Below are positions 16,683 to 24,428 of a stretch of DNA of 64,000 nucleotides, in pieces. A program made the position numbers and the translations under genes. The DNA comes from Streptomyces xanthochromogenes (GTDB lineage: Bacteria; Actinomycetota; Actinomycetes; Streptomycetales; Streptomycetaceae): contig NZ_BMUZ01000009.1 in assembly GCF_014650455.1 (NCBI RefSeq), positions 1-64,000 of the forward strand, read 5' to 3'. The notes under the pieces were generated by a model. The model made no database searches and had not been told where the DNA came from. It worked only from the letters and a program-made list of their open reading frames with translations. The first letter of the stretch is position 1. Each line of letters starts with the position of its first letter.

Positions 16683-17882
16683 CTAGTGCTCCGACGGCTG
16701 TGCGCCCCTCCAGTCGAGGCAGAGGACCGCCGCGTCGGCAGAGAGCTCTTCGCCCCCGTGGTACTGCATCAGCCCGTCCACCACGGCACGGGCCGTTTCG
16801 TGCGTCGACGCGCCGCGTGCGGCAGCGATGGTCTCCCGGAGCGCCAGTTCGCCGAAGGAGCTGCCCGCCTCGTTCCGGGAGGCGTGGACACCGCTGCTCA
16901 CAATGATCAGACGGTCACCGGGCTCAAGGCTGAACTGCTCCTCGTTGTACTGGGTCTCCTCGAACATGCCGAGCGGCAGTTGGGCATCGAGCTCGACACG
17001 CTCCACCGTGCCCTCGCGGTGGCGAAACAGTTGGGGGGACCCTGCGTCCACGGCGCAGGTCCGGCCCGTCGCCAATTCGATGCGCAGCAACAGACTGGGG
17101 GCCGACAGTCGGCCGCCGTACTCGCCGTAGACCGCCTGATCGGCGAGGCATGCCTGGTCGGCGAGGGAGATGCCGGCGCGGCGGGCGTTGCGCAGGGCAT
17201 TGACGGTGAGGCTGGTCAGGAGGGCTGCCTGAATGCCGTGGCCTTGGCCGTCGGTGACGGTGATGGTGAGGGAGTCGTCGGTGACGCTCCAGTCGAAGTT
17301 GTCGCCGCCTACCGCATAGGCGGGTTCGAGGTGGGCGCCAAGGGTGAATGCGTCACTCTCGAAGCCACGCCCGGGCAGGAGCTGCCACTGCATCTCGGCC
17401 GCGAGGGTGAGGCGCCTGCGCCGCCGGGCCTGGAGGTACAGGTCCGTGTCGCGCTCGGCCACGAGCAGTTCATGGCCCAGGGCTGTCGCGAAGGTGGCAA
17501 GGTCCAGCACGCCCGACGGGTCCTTGACCGCCGTCTCGGGAAGATCTACCGAAAGGACCCCGAGCCGGTCGCCTCTCACCGTGATCGGGAGGTGCGTCCT
17601 GACGGCGCCGGGCTCGTCGGTGACTTCCACGACGGGGGCTTGACCGGTGAACGCCCGGCCCGCGGGACTGCCGTCGTGGACACCCGTCGCGTCCCCCGTA
17701 TGCGGAAGATGGGTCACGGGCTGGAGGACGCTCAATCCGTAGTCCGCCAGCAGGAGCGTCACGTCACGGGCCTGTACGTACTCCGCCAGCAGTGAGCGTG
17801 CGGTGGACAGCAGTGCTGTGGGAGGTGTCAGTCGCAGGGTGCTTTCCGCGACACCGAGCCAGCCTGTCGAGTGCCTGTCCAC
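16683..17882 (-). CDS. SpoIIE-type PP2C phosphatase-like protein with GAF-like N-terminus (copy 1)
   Basis: A 399-residue protein. The first 150 residues look like a GAF-type sensor (LLLADYGLSVLQP, LPITVRGDRLGVLSVDLPE); the C-terminal 230 are a SpoIIE/RsbU-type PP2C domain that in relatives dephosphorylates anti-anti-sigma factors. Metal-site segments are AVGGDNFDWS and VTDGQGHGIQAAL, but the third aspartate motif, normally TDG, reads VSSGVH, so a metal ligand appears lost and catalysis may be weak or absent. The start is GTG 17882, preceded by GAGGGAAGAAGG. It is closely related to the protein at 21295 and convergent with MarR copy 1. Confidence 0.85.
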   Translation of the reverse strand: MDRHSTGWLGVAESTLRLTPPTALLSTARSLLAEYVQARDVTLLLADYGLSVLQPVTHLPHTGDATGVHDGSPAGRAFTGQAPVVEVTDEPGAVRTHLPITVRGDRLGVLSVDLPETAVKDPSGVLDLATFATALGHELLVAERDTDLYLQARRRRRLTLAAEMQWQLLPGRGFESDAFTLGAHLEPAYAVGGDNFDWSVTDDSLTITVTDGQGHGIQAALLTSLTVNALRNARRAGISLADQACLADQAVYGEYGGRLSAPSLLLRIELATGRTCAVDAGSPQLFRHREGTVERVELDAQLPLGMFEETQYNEEQFSLEPGDRLIIVSSGVHASRNEAGSSFGELALRETIAAARGASTHETARAVVDGLMQYHGGEELSADAAVLCLDWRGAQPSEH

Positions 17883-18078
17883 GGCCTTCTTCCCTCATCA
17901 TCCGGACGAATCCGCTCCGACGGGTCGGAGCGGTGCCGCGTGTCATCAGCCGCGCCCATTCTTCCCCAATCTCAGCGGGAATGCACCGCTCTGGGAATCC
18001 TGGGAAGCATCCGTCAGACACCCATATCCGCGGCTTGGTTGCCTTCTCCTGCATGGTTGCCGTGGGCTCTCGGACTCC

Positions 18079-19341
18079 TTACGGGGACGTTTGGGGGGCC
18101 GGGCCGGGGATGCGGACGGCCAGGGCCAGGGTGTCGTCGGGGTGGAGGACCTGGCTGCGCATGTCGGCGGCGATCGCGCCGGGGATGCCGGTCAGCGGCT
18201 TCGACGCGTGCCGCCGGGCCGACTCGATGAGGCGGACTTCACCTTCGAGAGGGTCTCTACGGCTCTCGGTCAGGCCGTCGGTGTACAGGACGATCAGGTC
18301 ACCGGGGCCGATGCGGGTACGCAGCAGCCGCTCGCTGCCGGGCAGGGGGAAGCCGATGCCCCTGCCGGGGACTTCCAGGTAGCCGGCGTCCCCGTTGGCC
18401 TGGAGCAGCATGGCCGGCGGGTGGCTTCCGTTGGCGATCTGCACGTCGCCCGTAGAGGGGTCTATGCGGGCGAGCAGCGCGGTGGCCATCAGTCCTGGGG
18501 CGAGGGGCATGAGCAGTTCGTGCGCGCGGGCCACGATGGACTGCAGCGGATGCCCTTCGAGGGCGAGGGTGCGAACGGCGTGGGTCACGTCGAGGGCGCT
18601 TCGGGTGCTGCGCACCCCGTGGCCCAGTGCGTCGACGATGGTGATGTGGAGCGTGCCGTCCGGCAGCAGGAACCAGTCGTAGAGGTCGCCCCCGGTGGGA
18701 GCGAGCGGGTCGGCCGGCTCGTAGTGCACGGCGAGTTCCAGGCCGTCGACGTGCAGCGGGGCGGGGCGCAGTGCGTCTTCGAGTTCTTGGAGCATGACGC
18801 CGTGCGCCTTGCGCAACTGCTCGTCGCGCTCTTCGAGTTGTACGTAGAGGGCGAGGACGCCGCCGTTGGTTTCGGCCAGTTCGTGTTCGAGGAGCCGGTG
18901 GTCCGCCGTCAGGGCGTCCGCGTGCGCGAGGGCGGCGCGAAGCTCCTCCTCCACGGCGTCCGCTTCGCTGGCAAGGCTGCTGTCCGTGCGGACGCGGCTG
19001 CCGGTGTCGGCTGCGGCGCCGTCTTCGGTGAGGGGGATGTGCCAGGTCGCGGAGGTGACTGACGTCGCAGGGGCGACAGGCAGGGGCAGGCCGGTGGTGA
19101 GCAGCGGTCCGACGGCCTGTGGTGCGGTCAGCGTGGCGGACATGGTGGACGCGCCGGCGTCCGGGTCTGTCTGGACGTCGGCGGTAAAGGTGACCGGCCT
19201 GCGGGCGGTGAACTCCGCGGCGGCCAGGTCACAGACGGACAGGACGAGACGGGATCGGGTCTCGACGGCCAGTCCGTGGTGCTGGGCGACGCGGCGCACT
19301 GCGCCGCGCAGGGCGGGCAGGGCATAGAAGGTGCCGTTCAT
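18079..19341 (-). CDS. SpoIIE-type PP2C serine phosphatase
   Basis: A 420-residue phosphatase. The N-terminus (about 1-130) resembles a degenerate RsbT-like ATPase fold; a coiled-coil segment rich in leucine and glutamate (about 145-200, LAETNGGVLALYVQLEERDE) follows, then the PP2C domain. All four metal-site motifs are intact: TGGDLYDW, IVDALGHG, LYTDGLTE and HPDDTLAL, unlike the two neighbouring paralogues. The likely substrate is a phosphorylated STAS-domain anti-anti-sigma factor, although none is encoded nearby. ATG 19341 overlaps the stop of the upstream frame by ATGA, so translation is coupled. Confidence 0.88.
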   Translation of the reverse strand: MNGTFYALPALRGAVRRVAQHHGLAVETRSRLVLSVCDLAAAEFTARRPVTFTADVQTDPDAGASTMSATLTAPQAVGPLLTTGLPLPVAPATSVTSATWHIPLTEDGAAADTGSRVRTDSSLASEADAVEEELRAALAHADALTADHRLLEHELAETNGGVLALYVQLEERDEQLRKAHGVMLQELEDALRPAPLHVDGLELAVHYEPADPLAPTGGDLYDWFLLPDGTLHITIVDALGHGVRSTRSALDVTHAVRTLALEGHPLQSIVARAHELLMPLAPGLMATALLARIDPSTGDVQIANGSHPPAMLLQANGDAGYLEVPGRGIGFPLPGSERLLRTRIGPGDLIVLYTDGLTESRRDPLEGEVRLIESARRHASKPLTGIPGAIAADMRSQVLHPDDTLALAVRIPGPAPQTSP

Positions 19342-19673
19342 GAGTGCCTTTGCTGGGGTCTGAGCGCAAGGAGCGTCGCGTCGTCGCGGGTGCTGCGGGC
19401 GCGGTGCGTCACTGATGCGGCGAGCAGTTGCGGGGGCAGGCGCAACATGGACAGCGATGGGGTGTGGACCCTCCGGGTGGCAATGCCGTCGGAGCGCGGG
19501 ACGGTGGTGGCCGCCGTCGGGAGAGCGGCGGTGCGGGTGTTCGGGGCTGCCGTGGCGGCTCTCCGACGCAGTGCCTCGACTGCACGCCTGCGCGCCGTGG
19601 CCTCGCTGACACTCACCTGGATCCCTTTCACTGGCCTCCGCGCGGGGCTGTCCGGCACTGGTGCACCGCACAT
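19338..19673 (-). pseudogene. Possible remnant of an upstream phosphatase/ATP-binding gene
   Basis: A 111-codon frame that ends in an ATGA overlap with the phosphatase at 18079. Most of it is arginine/alanine-rich without recognisable folds, but its last 30 residues (TRDDATLLALRPQ) match the typical C-terminal end of SpoIIE-type phosphatases. In related genomes a full ATP-binding/SpoIIE gene often precedes this phosphatase, so this may be a gene with an internal deletion that still provides translational coupling. A small functional protein is also possible. ATG 19673 has a GGGGG stretch upstream. Confidence 0.4.
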
Positions 19674-20165
19674 GCTGCCCCCACCGTAACTGTTGTCACG
19701 TGGCAAATATATTCACGGGTGAAGTGCACACGAAAGCTCCACCCGTCCACGATCCGCCGAAGCGCGACCCGTAGAACAGATGGACGCCGACGGGAGGGGA
19801 AGCCGGCACGACAGGGCCCGCGACCAGGGCCCGGGGTGCGGCATCCAGGCGGCCGACCACCTGCGCGGCCCAGGGGCCCACCCCGCACCATGACACAGGT
19901 CGCAGCGGGCGCACAGAGGTGAGGATCACATGACCGCAGCGCCGATCCGGGGCCGTGGCCGCCCCACACCGACCATGCGTGCCGAGAGACGGCCGGAAGA
20001 GCGGCCGGAGAGGAACGCCGACGGTGACCGCCGCAGCGTACCGATGAAAAACATGACGAGGAGCACTCCCGCCGCCTGCGCAGTCCCAGGGCTTTCCAGT
20101 CGCAGGGCAGCGGCGCAACTCCCGGACTGCCGGAGAGTCCGGACGGGGCATGGCATCATCCGCGC
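19674..20165. other. Gap without a confident gene; one frame with a strong ribosome site
   Basis: About 490 bases. GAGGTGAGGATCAC precedes ATG 19930, which opens a frame starting MTAAPIRGRGRPTP. This frame runs into the gene at 20166 in another phase and its later half is compositionally a shadow, so it may be the 5' end of a broken gene. The rest probably holds the promoter of the leftward phosphatase operon. Confidence 0.35.
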
Positions 20166-20372
20166 ATGGAACTGGTTTCGCTGGATCTGGCCGTCCACCG
20201 CCTGCGCGACGCCGAGGCAGCACTGGACGCCGCGCGCGCCGATGCCGAACTCGAAGCGGTCGCAGCCCTGCGCCGGGGAGGCGACGTGGAAGCCATCTGC
20301 GCCCTGTCCGGACTCAACCCCCACGACCTGCTGCGCCTGGAGAAGCTGACGGGCGACATCCCGGCGGGCTGA
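20166..20372 (+). CDS. Small helical protein, unknown function
   Basis: A 68-residue acidic protein, MELVSLDLAVHRLRDAEAAL onward, predicted mostly helical with heptad-like alanine/leucine spacing (about 8-38), followed by AICALSGLNPHDLLRLEKLTG, which resembles a short helix-turn-helix or DNA-binding helix pair. Third-position GC bias is strong, supporting coding. No good Shine-Dalgarno is visible before ATG 20166. I do not recognise a named family. A GC-rich hairpin lies about 50 bases after the stop. Confidence 0.6.
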   Translation: MELVSLDLAVHRLRDAEAALDAARADAELEAVAALRRGGDVEAICALSGLNPHDLLRLEKLTGDIPAG

Positions 20373-20700
20373 CCCGGCGAAGCCTGCCGCTTCCCCCGGC
20401 CTCGCAGCCACGGCACGGAGACGGCCCGGGGGCACCCCTCGGGCCCGTCGACCGCGTTGTCGGCCGTCGGCCGGGGGCACCTTCCGCGCCACTCCGCAGG
20501 GACGCATCCACCGGCGATACGGGGGTAAAAGTGCGGCAGAACTCGGACACAGCGGGACTTCGGAGATAAACACTTGCCGCTTGACAACTATGCCGTGCGG
20601 TCGCACTCTGGACCCTGCTCACGGGCAACGTGCGCACAGAACATTGGCACGGGAGGACTGACGACGGTGAACCGGTTGGCGCACCGGCCGCGAGACGGGG
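20373..20700. other. Intergenic region with hairpin and a possible orphan start
   Basis: About 330 bases. A stem with arms GGCCCG (20423-20428) and CGGGCC (20440-20445) plus an inner G/C pair probably terminates the small gene at 20166. Further on a TTGACA hexamer (20581-20586) and a GGGAGGA site before a GTG at 20667 look like transcription and translation signals. However, that frame soon runs antisense into the MarR gene and has no coding character. Confidence 0.35.
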
Positions 20701-21237
20701 TCAAGCCGTACCCGCTGCCTCCCCGCGTACGGAGCCGACGGCGCCCTTCTCGCGCAGCACCGCCGATCGGAAACACGCCAGCCCCTGCGCGAAGGTGGCC
20801 TGCTCCGCAGGCGTCATGCCGGCCACCACGTCGGCCAGTGACTCTTCGCGGCGCGCCCTCAGCTCTCTGAGGTAACGCAGCCCCTTGCCGGACAGACGCA
20901 GTTCGACTTCTCGCCGACTGGCCGAACTGGGAGCCCGCTCGATGAAATCGAGAGCGTGCAGGCGGTCGCACATGCGGCTCACCGACGGCGGGGTCGAACC
21001 CAGTTCCTCGCCCAGTGCGCGCAGGTTGATGCCGTCATTGTCCGCGAGAATGTAGAGAACCCGCAGCTGAGAGATCGAGACGGGGGCGGTCGGCGCCAGC
21101 TCCCTGCTCTGGCCCCACAACACCTCCAGCACCTCGATGGCCTCGCGGGCCGCGTGCGCAGCCGCTCGCCGGTCGGCGTCGGAGTCTGCACGTCCAACAG
21201 TCACGGTCTTCAACCGTCTCGGCTGTCGCTGAGGCAC
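20701..21237 (-). CDS. MarR-family regulator (copy 2 of the duplicated module)
   Basis: A 178-residue MarR protein paralogous to the one at 16126. The HTH core INLRALGEELGSTPPSVSRMCDRLHALDFIERA and the wing SASRREVELRLSGKGL align with it without gaps. It starts at GTG 21237 with GGGAGGG eight bases upstream. It is divergent from its partner phosphatase at 21295, only 57 bases apart, so one operator could control both. In copy 1 the equivalent genes are convergent, so one half of the module has been inverted. Confidence 0.87.
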   Translation of the reverse strand: MPQRQPRRLKTVTVGRADSDADRRAAAHAAREAIEVLEVLWGQSRELAPTAPVSISQLRVLYILADNDGINLRALGEELGSTPPSVSRMCDRLHALDFIERAPSSASRREVELRLSGKGLRYLRELRARREESLADVVAGMTPAEQATFAQGLACFRSAVLREKGAVGSVRGEAAGTA

Positions 21238-21294
21238 AACAAAGACCCTCCCGCTCCTCTGCTTTCAACTTCCCGAACAGGCGGTATCCGAACG

Positions 21295-22467
21295 GTGGAC
21301 AGATTCACGGCTACGGAACGCGCGTTGCGCCAAGCGGCACCGCACGCTCTGTTGCAAGCGGTGCAGAAGGCTCTCGCCGCGCACTACGGAGCCTCTTCCG
21401 TGGACCTGCTCATGGCGGACTACGCGATGACCATACTGCAACCGGTCAGCGAGCTTCCCTACACCGCCGAACCGATCCCTGTCCACGACAGCTCCCCCGG
21501 GCGAGCGTTCGGCGCACAGCGACCGCATGTGGTGGCGGACGACCGGACCGGCAGGCTGACCGCCCATCTGCCCGTCAGCGTCCGTGGCGACCGGATCGGC
21601 GTGCTGTCCGTGGTCCTGGCCCAGGAGACGTACGACGCCGCCGCGGAACGGGAACTGCGGGACATCGCCGAGGTGCTCGGGCACAGCATCGTCGTCGCCG
21701 AGCGCGACACCGACGTCTATCTCCAGGCGAGACGTGCCAACCGACTGACCCTGGCTGCCGAGATGCAATGGCAACTGCTGCCCGGCCGGTCCTCTTCCCG
21801 GCCGGAATACGAAATCGGCGCCCAACTCGAACCCGCCTACGCCATCTACGGCGACAACTTCGACTGGTCCACCTCCGCCGACCACCTCACGCTCGTCGTC
21901 ACCAACGGCATGGGCGAGGGCATCGAAGCCGCCCTCCTCACCAACCTGGCCGTCAACGCTCTGCGCAACGCACGTCGCGCCGGCCTGTCCCTGTCGGACC
22001 AAGCCTGCCTCGCCGACCAGGCCGTCTACGGCCACTACCGGGGCGACGCCTACCTGTCCACGCTGCTCCTCCGCTTCGACCTCGACACCGGGCGGACCCA
22101 GATCGTCGATGCCGGGTCCCCCCGGATGTGGCGCCTGCGGCACGGGAAGGCCGAACAGATTCACCCCGAGGCCCAAATGCCGCTCGGCATGTTCGAGGAC
22201 ACCCCCTACACGACCGAGCACTTCGAGGTGCGGCCCGGAGACCGCCTCGTCTTCGTCAGCGACGGCGTCTACAACGTGGCCTCGCCCGTCGGCGAGCGAT
22301 ACAGCGAGAAGGCCCTGATGCGGGCCCTCACCAACACCCGCCTGCTCCCCGCCTCCCAGGTCCCCCGCGCCGTACTGCAAGAACTCGCGGGCCACCGCGG
22401 CCCCATCGACGCCGACGACGACGCCATGGTCGTCTGCCTCGACTGGCACGGCCGACAGAACGACTGA
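21295..22467 (+). CDS. SpoIIE-type PP2C phosphatase-like protein with GAF-like N-terminus (copy 2)
   Basis: A 390-residue paralogue of the protein at 16683 with the same layout: a GAF-like sensor (LLMADYAMTILQP, HLPVSVRGDRIGVLSV), the shared linker LTLAAEMQWQLLPGR, then the SpoIIE-type domain. Here the second metal motif, normally D-x-x-G-H-G, reads VTNGMGEG, with asparagine for the ligand aspartate, while the third (FVSDGVYN) and last (DADDDAMVV) motifs are intact. The defect therefore differs from copy 1. GTG 21295 aligns with the start of the paralogue. It is divergent from MarR copy 2 and probably a sensor or scaffold protein with reduced phosphatase activity. Confidence 0.85.
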   Translation: MDRFTATERALRQAAPHALLQAVQKALAAHYGASSVDLLMADYAMTILQPVSELPYTAEPIPVHDSSPGRAFGAQRPHVVADDRTGRLTAHLPVSVRGDRIGVLSVVLAQETYDAAAERELRDIAEVLGHSIVVAERDTDVYLQARRANRLTLAAEMQWQLLPGRSSSRPEYEIGAQLEPAYAIYGDNFDWSTSADHLTLVVTNGMGEGIEAALLTNLAVNALRNARRAGLSLSDQACLADQAVYGHYRGDAYLSTLLLRFDLDTGRTQIVDAGSPRMWRLRHGKAEQIHPEAQMPLGMFEDTPYTTEHFEVRPGDRLVFVSDGVYNVASPVGERYSEKALMRALTNTRLLPASQVPRAVLQELAGHRGPIDADDDAMVVCLDWHGRQND

Positions 22468-22602
22468 TCCCACGGCAGGGCATGTGCGGGCGGCAGCCTG
22501 CGGTGGAACCCGTCCGGTGTGGTGATGGTGCCGATGGCGCCGATGAGTCCACCGTCCCCGAACGGTCTACCCACTGATACGACCGTTCTCGACAGGAGTG
22601 CC

Positions 22603-22968
22603 ATGTCCACCATCCAGCCAGTGATCGTGACTCCCCACCTGGATGTACTGTTCGGCTTCTATACGAGGCTGTTCGGCGCCGAGGAGATCTTCCGCGTGCC
22701 GGAGGAAGGCCCGGTCTTCTACCTCGGCCTGCGCATCGGCGACACCGACCTCGGGCTGGTGGCCGAGGACCCGGGAACCGAGGCTCCCTCGCGCATCCTG
22801 CTCAGCATCGGCGTCGACGACGTCGACGAGACGCTCGGCCGGGTGGAGGCGCTGGGCGGTTCGGTCCGCGGTGGCCCCAACGACATGCCGTGGGGGCAGC
22901 GCGTCGCCCACGTCCAGGACCCCGACGGCAACCCGGTGAACCTCACACAGCCGATCCCGTCCCGGTGA
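22603..22968 (+). CDS. VOC-family (glyoxalase/bleomycin-resistance-like) protein
   Basis: A 121-residue single VOC domain made of two beta-alpha-beta-beta-beta units: PVIVTPHLDVLFGFYTRLFG at the start and the typical C-terminal strand VAHVQDPDGNPVNL. Family members bind metals or sequester drugs, or act as lyases and dioxygenases. The usual first-strand metal histidine is not evident, so a binding role is as likely as catalysis. ATG 22603 has AGGAG four bases upstream. It follows the phosphatase on the same strand after about 135 bases and ends before a strong hairpin. Confidence 0.82.
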   Translation: MSTIQPVIVTPHLDVLFGFYTRLFGAEEIFRVPEEGPVFYLGLRIGDTDLGLVAEDPGTEAPSRILLSIGVDDVDETLGRVEALGGSVRGGPNDMPWGQRVAHVQDPDGNPVNLTQPIPSR

Positions 22969-23017
22969 CGTCCGCGTCGCCTGCTGTCGTTGCACCTCTC
23001 TCGCGGAACACGCTTGA

Positions 23018-23049
23018 GGGGCCCAGGTGCCATGTGGCACCCGGGCCCC
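23018..23049 (+). terminator. Terminator hairpin after VOC gene
   Basis: Fifteen-base arms (ggggcccaggtgcca at 23018-23032 and tggcacccgggcccc at 23035-23049) pair with one mismatch around a very short loop, 50 bases after the VOC stop. This is a strong rho-independent-type stem without a T-tract. Confidence 0.7.
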
Positions 23050-23481
23050 GAAGGAACTTGCTACACCATCTGCCGGCCCTGATGTCGCACCGGCCTTCTG
23101 TGTCCGCATGTCCACCCGAGCGAGGGCGGGAGATGCGGGGATCGCGGTTGCTCGACCGGAGACCACCTCACTATCGATGTCCTGCGGTACCCGGACTCGT
23201 GACAGTGTCCGGGCGATCCTGATGGCGTTTTGGCTCCCGGCAGTTCGTCTCTGCCAGGCCTGCGGTCCTTCTTGGCTACGACAGGAACCATACGCACACC
23301 ACAACCCAATGTCTACTCTCGCCAACATAGATTTTTGTGTGTTCGGATGTGAGGCAATCGCCATCGAGGGCAACGGGGCGGGGGACGAAACGGACGCTTC
23401 GGGGGTTGACGGGCCAGGGCGCGGGCACAAGGCCTGCCAAGCAGGACTCGGGCATGGCCGATCCAGAGATCAGGTGAACCA
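23050..23481. other. Non-coding gap upstream of RsbW-like gene
   Basis: About 430 bases with no convincing gene. The open frames here lack ribosome sites and third-position bias. The stretch near 23315-23350 is relatively A/T-rich (atagatttttgtgtgttcgg) and probably carries the promoter of the gene at 23482. Confidence 0.4.
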
Positions 23482-23871
23482 ATGGACACGATGAGCCTCA
23501 GCGCCGCAACCGTCCGCTCCCCGGCCCCCGTCGCCGACGCACGCGACAGCACTTGGGATTTCCTCGAAGGGCTCGCCTTTCCCCTCGCGGCGGACGCGGC
23601 CGACACGGTGGTCCTGGTCGTTTCGGAGCTCGTCACCAACTCCCTGCGCCACGGCGGCGGCACCTGCACCCTTGACGTGACCGTGCACCCGGACAGCATC
23701 GAGGTGGCCGTGCACGACCGCAGCACCCGGGCTCCACAGATGCGCACCCCCGACCTGCACGGTGACACGGGCGGCTTCGGCTGGCCGATGGTCAACCGCC
23801 TCGCCCACGCCACCTATGTCACCCACAGCAGCGCCGGCGGCAAGACCGTCAGCGCCCTTCTGCCCCGCTAG
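23482..23871 (+). CDS. RsbW-like ATP-binding protein (GHKL anti-sigma kinase family)
   Basis: A 129-residue stand-alone GHKL ATPase domain. The N-box ELVTNSLRHGG (about 48-58), the G1 region AVHDRSTRAPQM and the G2 loop GGFGWPMVNRLA (about 97-108) are intact. Proteins of this type in streptomycetes phosphorylate anti-anti-sigma factors or bind sigma factors in partner-switching networks. No cognate sigma or STAS gene is adjacent, but three SpoIIE-type phosphatases lie within 7 kb. ATG 23482 has AGGTGA four bases upstream. Confidence 0.88.
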   Translation: MDTMSLSAATVRSPAPVADARDSTWDFLEGLAFPLAADAADTVVLVVSELVTNSLRHGGGTCTLDVTVHPDSIEVAVHDRSTRAPQMRTPDLHGDTGGFGWPMVNRLAHATYVTHSSAGGKTVSALLPR

Positions 23872-24066
23872 CCCGGCAGGTGCGCGCCGGAGGGCCGACG
23901 GCGTGACACGGGTTGGCCGGGACCGCGAACAACCTTCGCTCCGGCATGCTCCTCGAAGGCGAAAGAGGGAAGCACGAATGCCCGGTTAATAATTTTATAA
24001 ACAGTCGCCTGAATGCGGTGTTGCCCAGCCGCAGCGGGGCATTCGGTGGCTCGGAGGTTGATAACT

Positions 24067-24228
24067 ATGGTTCCCCTGCTTCTCGTTCTTCTGCTGGCTC
24101 TGATCCTCTTCGGCGCGGGTTTCGCACTGAAGGCCCTGTGGTGGATCGCGATCATCGTGCTCGTCGTATGGCTGGTCGGCTTCGTCGCCCGCCCCAAGGG
24201 AGGAAGCGGCCGCTGGTACCGCTGGTAG
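24067..24228 (+). CDS. Small hydrophobic membrane protein
   Basis: A 53-residue protein that is almost entirely hydrophobic: residues 2-24 and 26-42 could form two transmembrane helices, followed by a basic tail ending GGSGRWYRW. ATG 24067 has GGAGG nine bases upstream, and a perfect 21-base-pair terminator follows directly, so this is a genuine monocistronic gene. Similar short hydrophobic proteins are common in Streptomyces, often stress-induced; the function is not known. Confidence 0.78.
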   Translation: MVPLLLVLLLALILFGAGFALKALWWIAIIVLVVWLVGFVARPKGGSGRWYRW

Positions 24229-24246
24229 GCGCCAGTCGCTGCATGT

Positions 24247-24296
24247 ACACGTATGGGGCTCCCCGCCCGAGAGATGGCGGGGAGCCCCATACGTGT
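24247..24296. terminator. Perfect 21-bp hairpin terminator
   Basis: Arms at 24247-24267 and 24276-24296 are exact complements over 21 bases (core GTATGGGGCTCCCCGCC) around the 8-base loop cgagagat, 19 bases after the small membrane protein stop. One of the strongest stems in the window. Confidence 0.85.
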
Positions 24297-24428
24297 GCGC
24301 CCCCGGGGCCGCCACGCCCACGACTGCGCCCCGAACTATGGTGCCCCACCACATACGCCCCTGACCTGCGCGTTCCTACGGTGTGGCGACACGTAGTCGT
24401 CCCCGTCGAACACCGGGAAGTGGTGCCG

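Noticed and set aside
19930..20349. Frame with a very good Shine-Dalgarno (GAGGTGAGGA) before ATG 19930
   Set aside because: Its second half overlaps the small gene at 20166 in another phase and has shadow composition; recorded only as a possible broken gene start.
23027..23494. 155-codon plus-strand frame between the VOC and RsbW-like genes
   Set aside because: Starts inside the terminator hairpin, has no ribosome site and shows no third-position bias.
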